A stretch of DNA of 33,745 nt from an uncultured Bacilli bacterium. GTDB taxonomy: Bacteria; Bacillota_I; Bacilli_A; RF39; UBA660. Shown piece by piece: positions 33,020 to 33,745 of this stretch (position 1 is the first letter of the stretch; every line of letters starts with the position of its first letter). A program made the translations under genes and the position numbers. The notes beneath the pieces were generated by a model. The model did no database searches. It was given only the letters and a program-made list of their open reading frames with translations, and was not told the origin of the DNA. The stretch covers positions 1 through 33,745 of the forward strand of contig CAJTXY010000015.1 of NCBI GenBank assembly GCA_910583685.1, written 5' to 3'.

Positions 33020-33045
33020 AATTATGTCACTAACTTGACATAATT
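33020..33045. promoter_or_regulatory. 26-bp perfect inverted repeat, probable operator
   Basis: Ten-bp arms AATTATGTCA (33020-33029) and TGACATAATT (33036-33045) with a 6-bp spacer. The right arm contains TTGACA (33035-33040), which could be a -35 box for the plus-strand gene at 33122. No U-run follows, so it is not a terminator; a dimeric regulator site is more likely. Confidence 0.6.
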
Positions 33046-33121
33046 TTAAAGATATATTTAAAATTCATTACTTTTAAATAAAAAAGATGATATACTGAAA
33101 TTATCGTAGGAGGAAAGAAAA

Positions 33122-33643
33122 ATGGAAAAAGAAAGAACAAACAAAAATAACACAGGTCTTGTAATAATACTAGCAATTTTAGTGGTAGCATTAGGAAGCT
33201 ACATCGGCTATGATAAGCTCTTGAAAAAAGAGACAGTAAACGTTACAGAAAAAACACCAAAAAAGGAAACAGGCACTAAAAATGAGATAGAAAGCACTGA
33301 AAAAGAAGAAGACACCGACGAAAACAATAAAGAAACAAATGAAACAAGTGCCCAAAAAGCAAAATGTTATGGAACATATTACATAAATGGAAATATGGCC
33401 GAAGGAATATACACATTAAAAGAAGATGGTACTTATAAAGTTGAAAATCAAGAAACAATGGGTGTATTTACAATTAATGAAAACACAATAACATTTATTG
33501 AAATGAAACATACAGTTGGTCCTAGGGAGGAAGATCCCATTTATTATAATCCAAAAAGCTATTTAATATATGATGATTGTTCCACAATTAGATTAACAGA
33601 GGCTGGTAGTCATGTATCAGCAACCTTAGAAAAAGCAAATTAA
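33122..33643 (+). CDS. membrane-anchored extracytoplasmic protein of unknown function
   Basis: 173 residues. A short N-terminus, one hydrophobic helix (about 12-30), then a highly charged Thr/Glu/Lys linker (about 35-78) of low complexity, and a C-terminal beta-rich domain (about 80-170) beginning at KCYGTYYINGNMAEGIYTLKEDGTYKVE. The GTY...TLKEDGTYK...FTINENTITF pattern resembles small lipocalin-like beta-strand repeats found in Firmicutes lipoproteins. There is no lipobox cysteine, so it is anchored by the helix. C81 and C152 or so could form a disulfide. The start follows GTAGGAGG. A -10-like TATACT lies about 20 bp upstream of the ribosome-binding site. It is one of only three plus-strand genes and is followed by two terminators. 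Confidence 0.8.
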   Translation: MEKERTNKNNTGLVIILAILVVALGSYIGYDKLLKKETVNVTEKTPKKETGTKNEIESTEKEEDTDENNKETNETSAQKAKCYGTYYINGNMAEGIYTLKEDGTYKVENQETMGVFTINENTITFIEMKHTVGPREEDPIYYNPKSYLIYDDCSTIRLTEAGSHVSATLEKAN

Positions 33644-33659
33644 TTAAAAACTCTAATAA

Positions 33660-33694
33660 AAAATCCCATCTCTTAAATATAGAGGCGGGATTTT
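33660..33694 (+). terminator. terminator after the membrane-anchored protein gene
   Basis: AAAATCCC (33660-33667) pairs with GGGATTTT (33687-33694), with an inner CTCT/AGAG pair separated by a 2x2 mismatch. The T tail is within the stem end. Confidence 0.65.
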
Positions 33695-33712
33695 CCTAAA
33701 TTGAAATTTCAA

Positions 33713-33736
33713 CCGCACCACTAGGTGCGGCTTTTT
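33713..33736 (+). terminator. second, strong G+C-rich terminator
   Basis: Perfect CCGCACC/GGTGCGG stem (33713-33719 with 33724-33730), a 4-nt loop and CTTTTT. It stands in tandem behind the first terminator with no gene between; a U-run is present only in the plus direction. Confidence 0.8.
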
Positions 33737-33745
33737 GATACAATA

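Noticed and set aside
1..33745. tRNA/rRNA genes, CRISPR arrays, insertion sequences, prophage or restriction genes
   Set aside because: I looked for repeats with regular spacing, cloverleaf-like runs and transposase or phage motifs on both strands and saw none.

Overview
The window comes from a low-G+C (by eye about one third) Gram-positive, endospore-forming bacterium. It uses the standard code: TGA is a stop, for example at the ends of gpr and the ylbF-like gene. Marker genes are gpr, spoIIP, ylbD, sirA, yneF, hrcA-grpE-dnaK-dnaJ, parE-parC and rpsT. Several short blocks keep Bacillus subtilis gene order (rpsT | gpr-spoIIP-yqxA-like; ylbD-ylbE-ylbF-rsmD; tkt-sirA-yneF), but the blocks are joined differently. 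My inference is an uncultured, probably gut-associated Bacilli/Erysipelotrichia-like lineage; the sequence alone does not fix the taxon. Ribosome-binding sites are very often AGGTGA. This creates false upstream GTG starts, so I moved several starts to the downstream ATG.

Layout. 1-574: 5' part of a membrane-anchored von Willebrand A protein, cut by the window edge. 743-3070: sporulation block (yqxA-like, spoIIP, gpr) on the minus strand, divergent from rpsT and a transglutaminase-like gene (3287-4551). 4603-7006: a membrane GT2-like protein with degenerate catalytic motifs, paired with a membrane-anchored HEAT-repeat protein. 7139-9133: a large surface protein with a TasA/SipW-type N-terminus and two GVRP-type repeat domains. 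9208-15740: the class I heat-shock operon hrcA-grpE-dnaK-pepF-dnaJ, with a sigma-A promoter, CIRCE and an extra HrcA half-site; GrpE has a cysteine-rich N-terminal extension. 15787-18377: a small pilin-like protein, rsmD, ylbF/E/D-like genes and an unassigned HExxH protein. 18402-22853: topoisomerase IV (parE-parC). 23054-23272: a small orphan gene. 23389-28246: uvrC, an orphan prepilin, mutL and miaA, apparently one transcript. 28318-29319: a GVRP-family protein. 29365-32106: yneF, sirA and tkt, with two Spo0A-box-like sites one helical turn apart upstream of sirA. 32134-32892: an EEP-family phosphohydrolase. 33122-33643: a plus-strand membrane-anchored protein behind a perfect 26-bp inverted repeat, followed by two terminators.

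Most of the window is housekeeping: heat shock, DNA repair, topology, tRNA/rRNA modification and pentose phosphate metabolism. The unusual content is the cell-surface set (vWA, TasA-like/GVRP, orphan pilins, GT2/HEAT pair), the cysteine-rich GrpE and the regulatory sites. I found no tRNA, rRNA, CRISPR array, insertion sequence or prophage. No gene-free stretch exceeds 300 bases; the emptiest area, 22854-23388, holds only the parE promoter and the 72-residue orphan gene.
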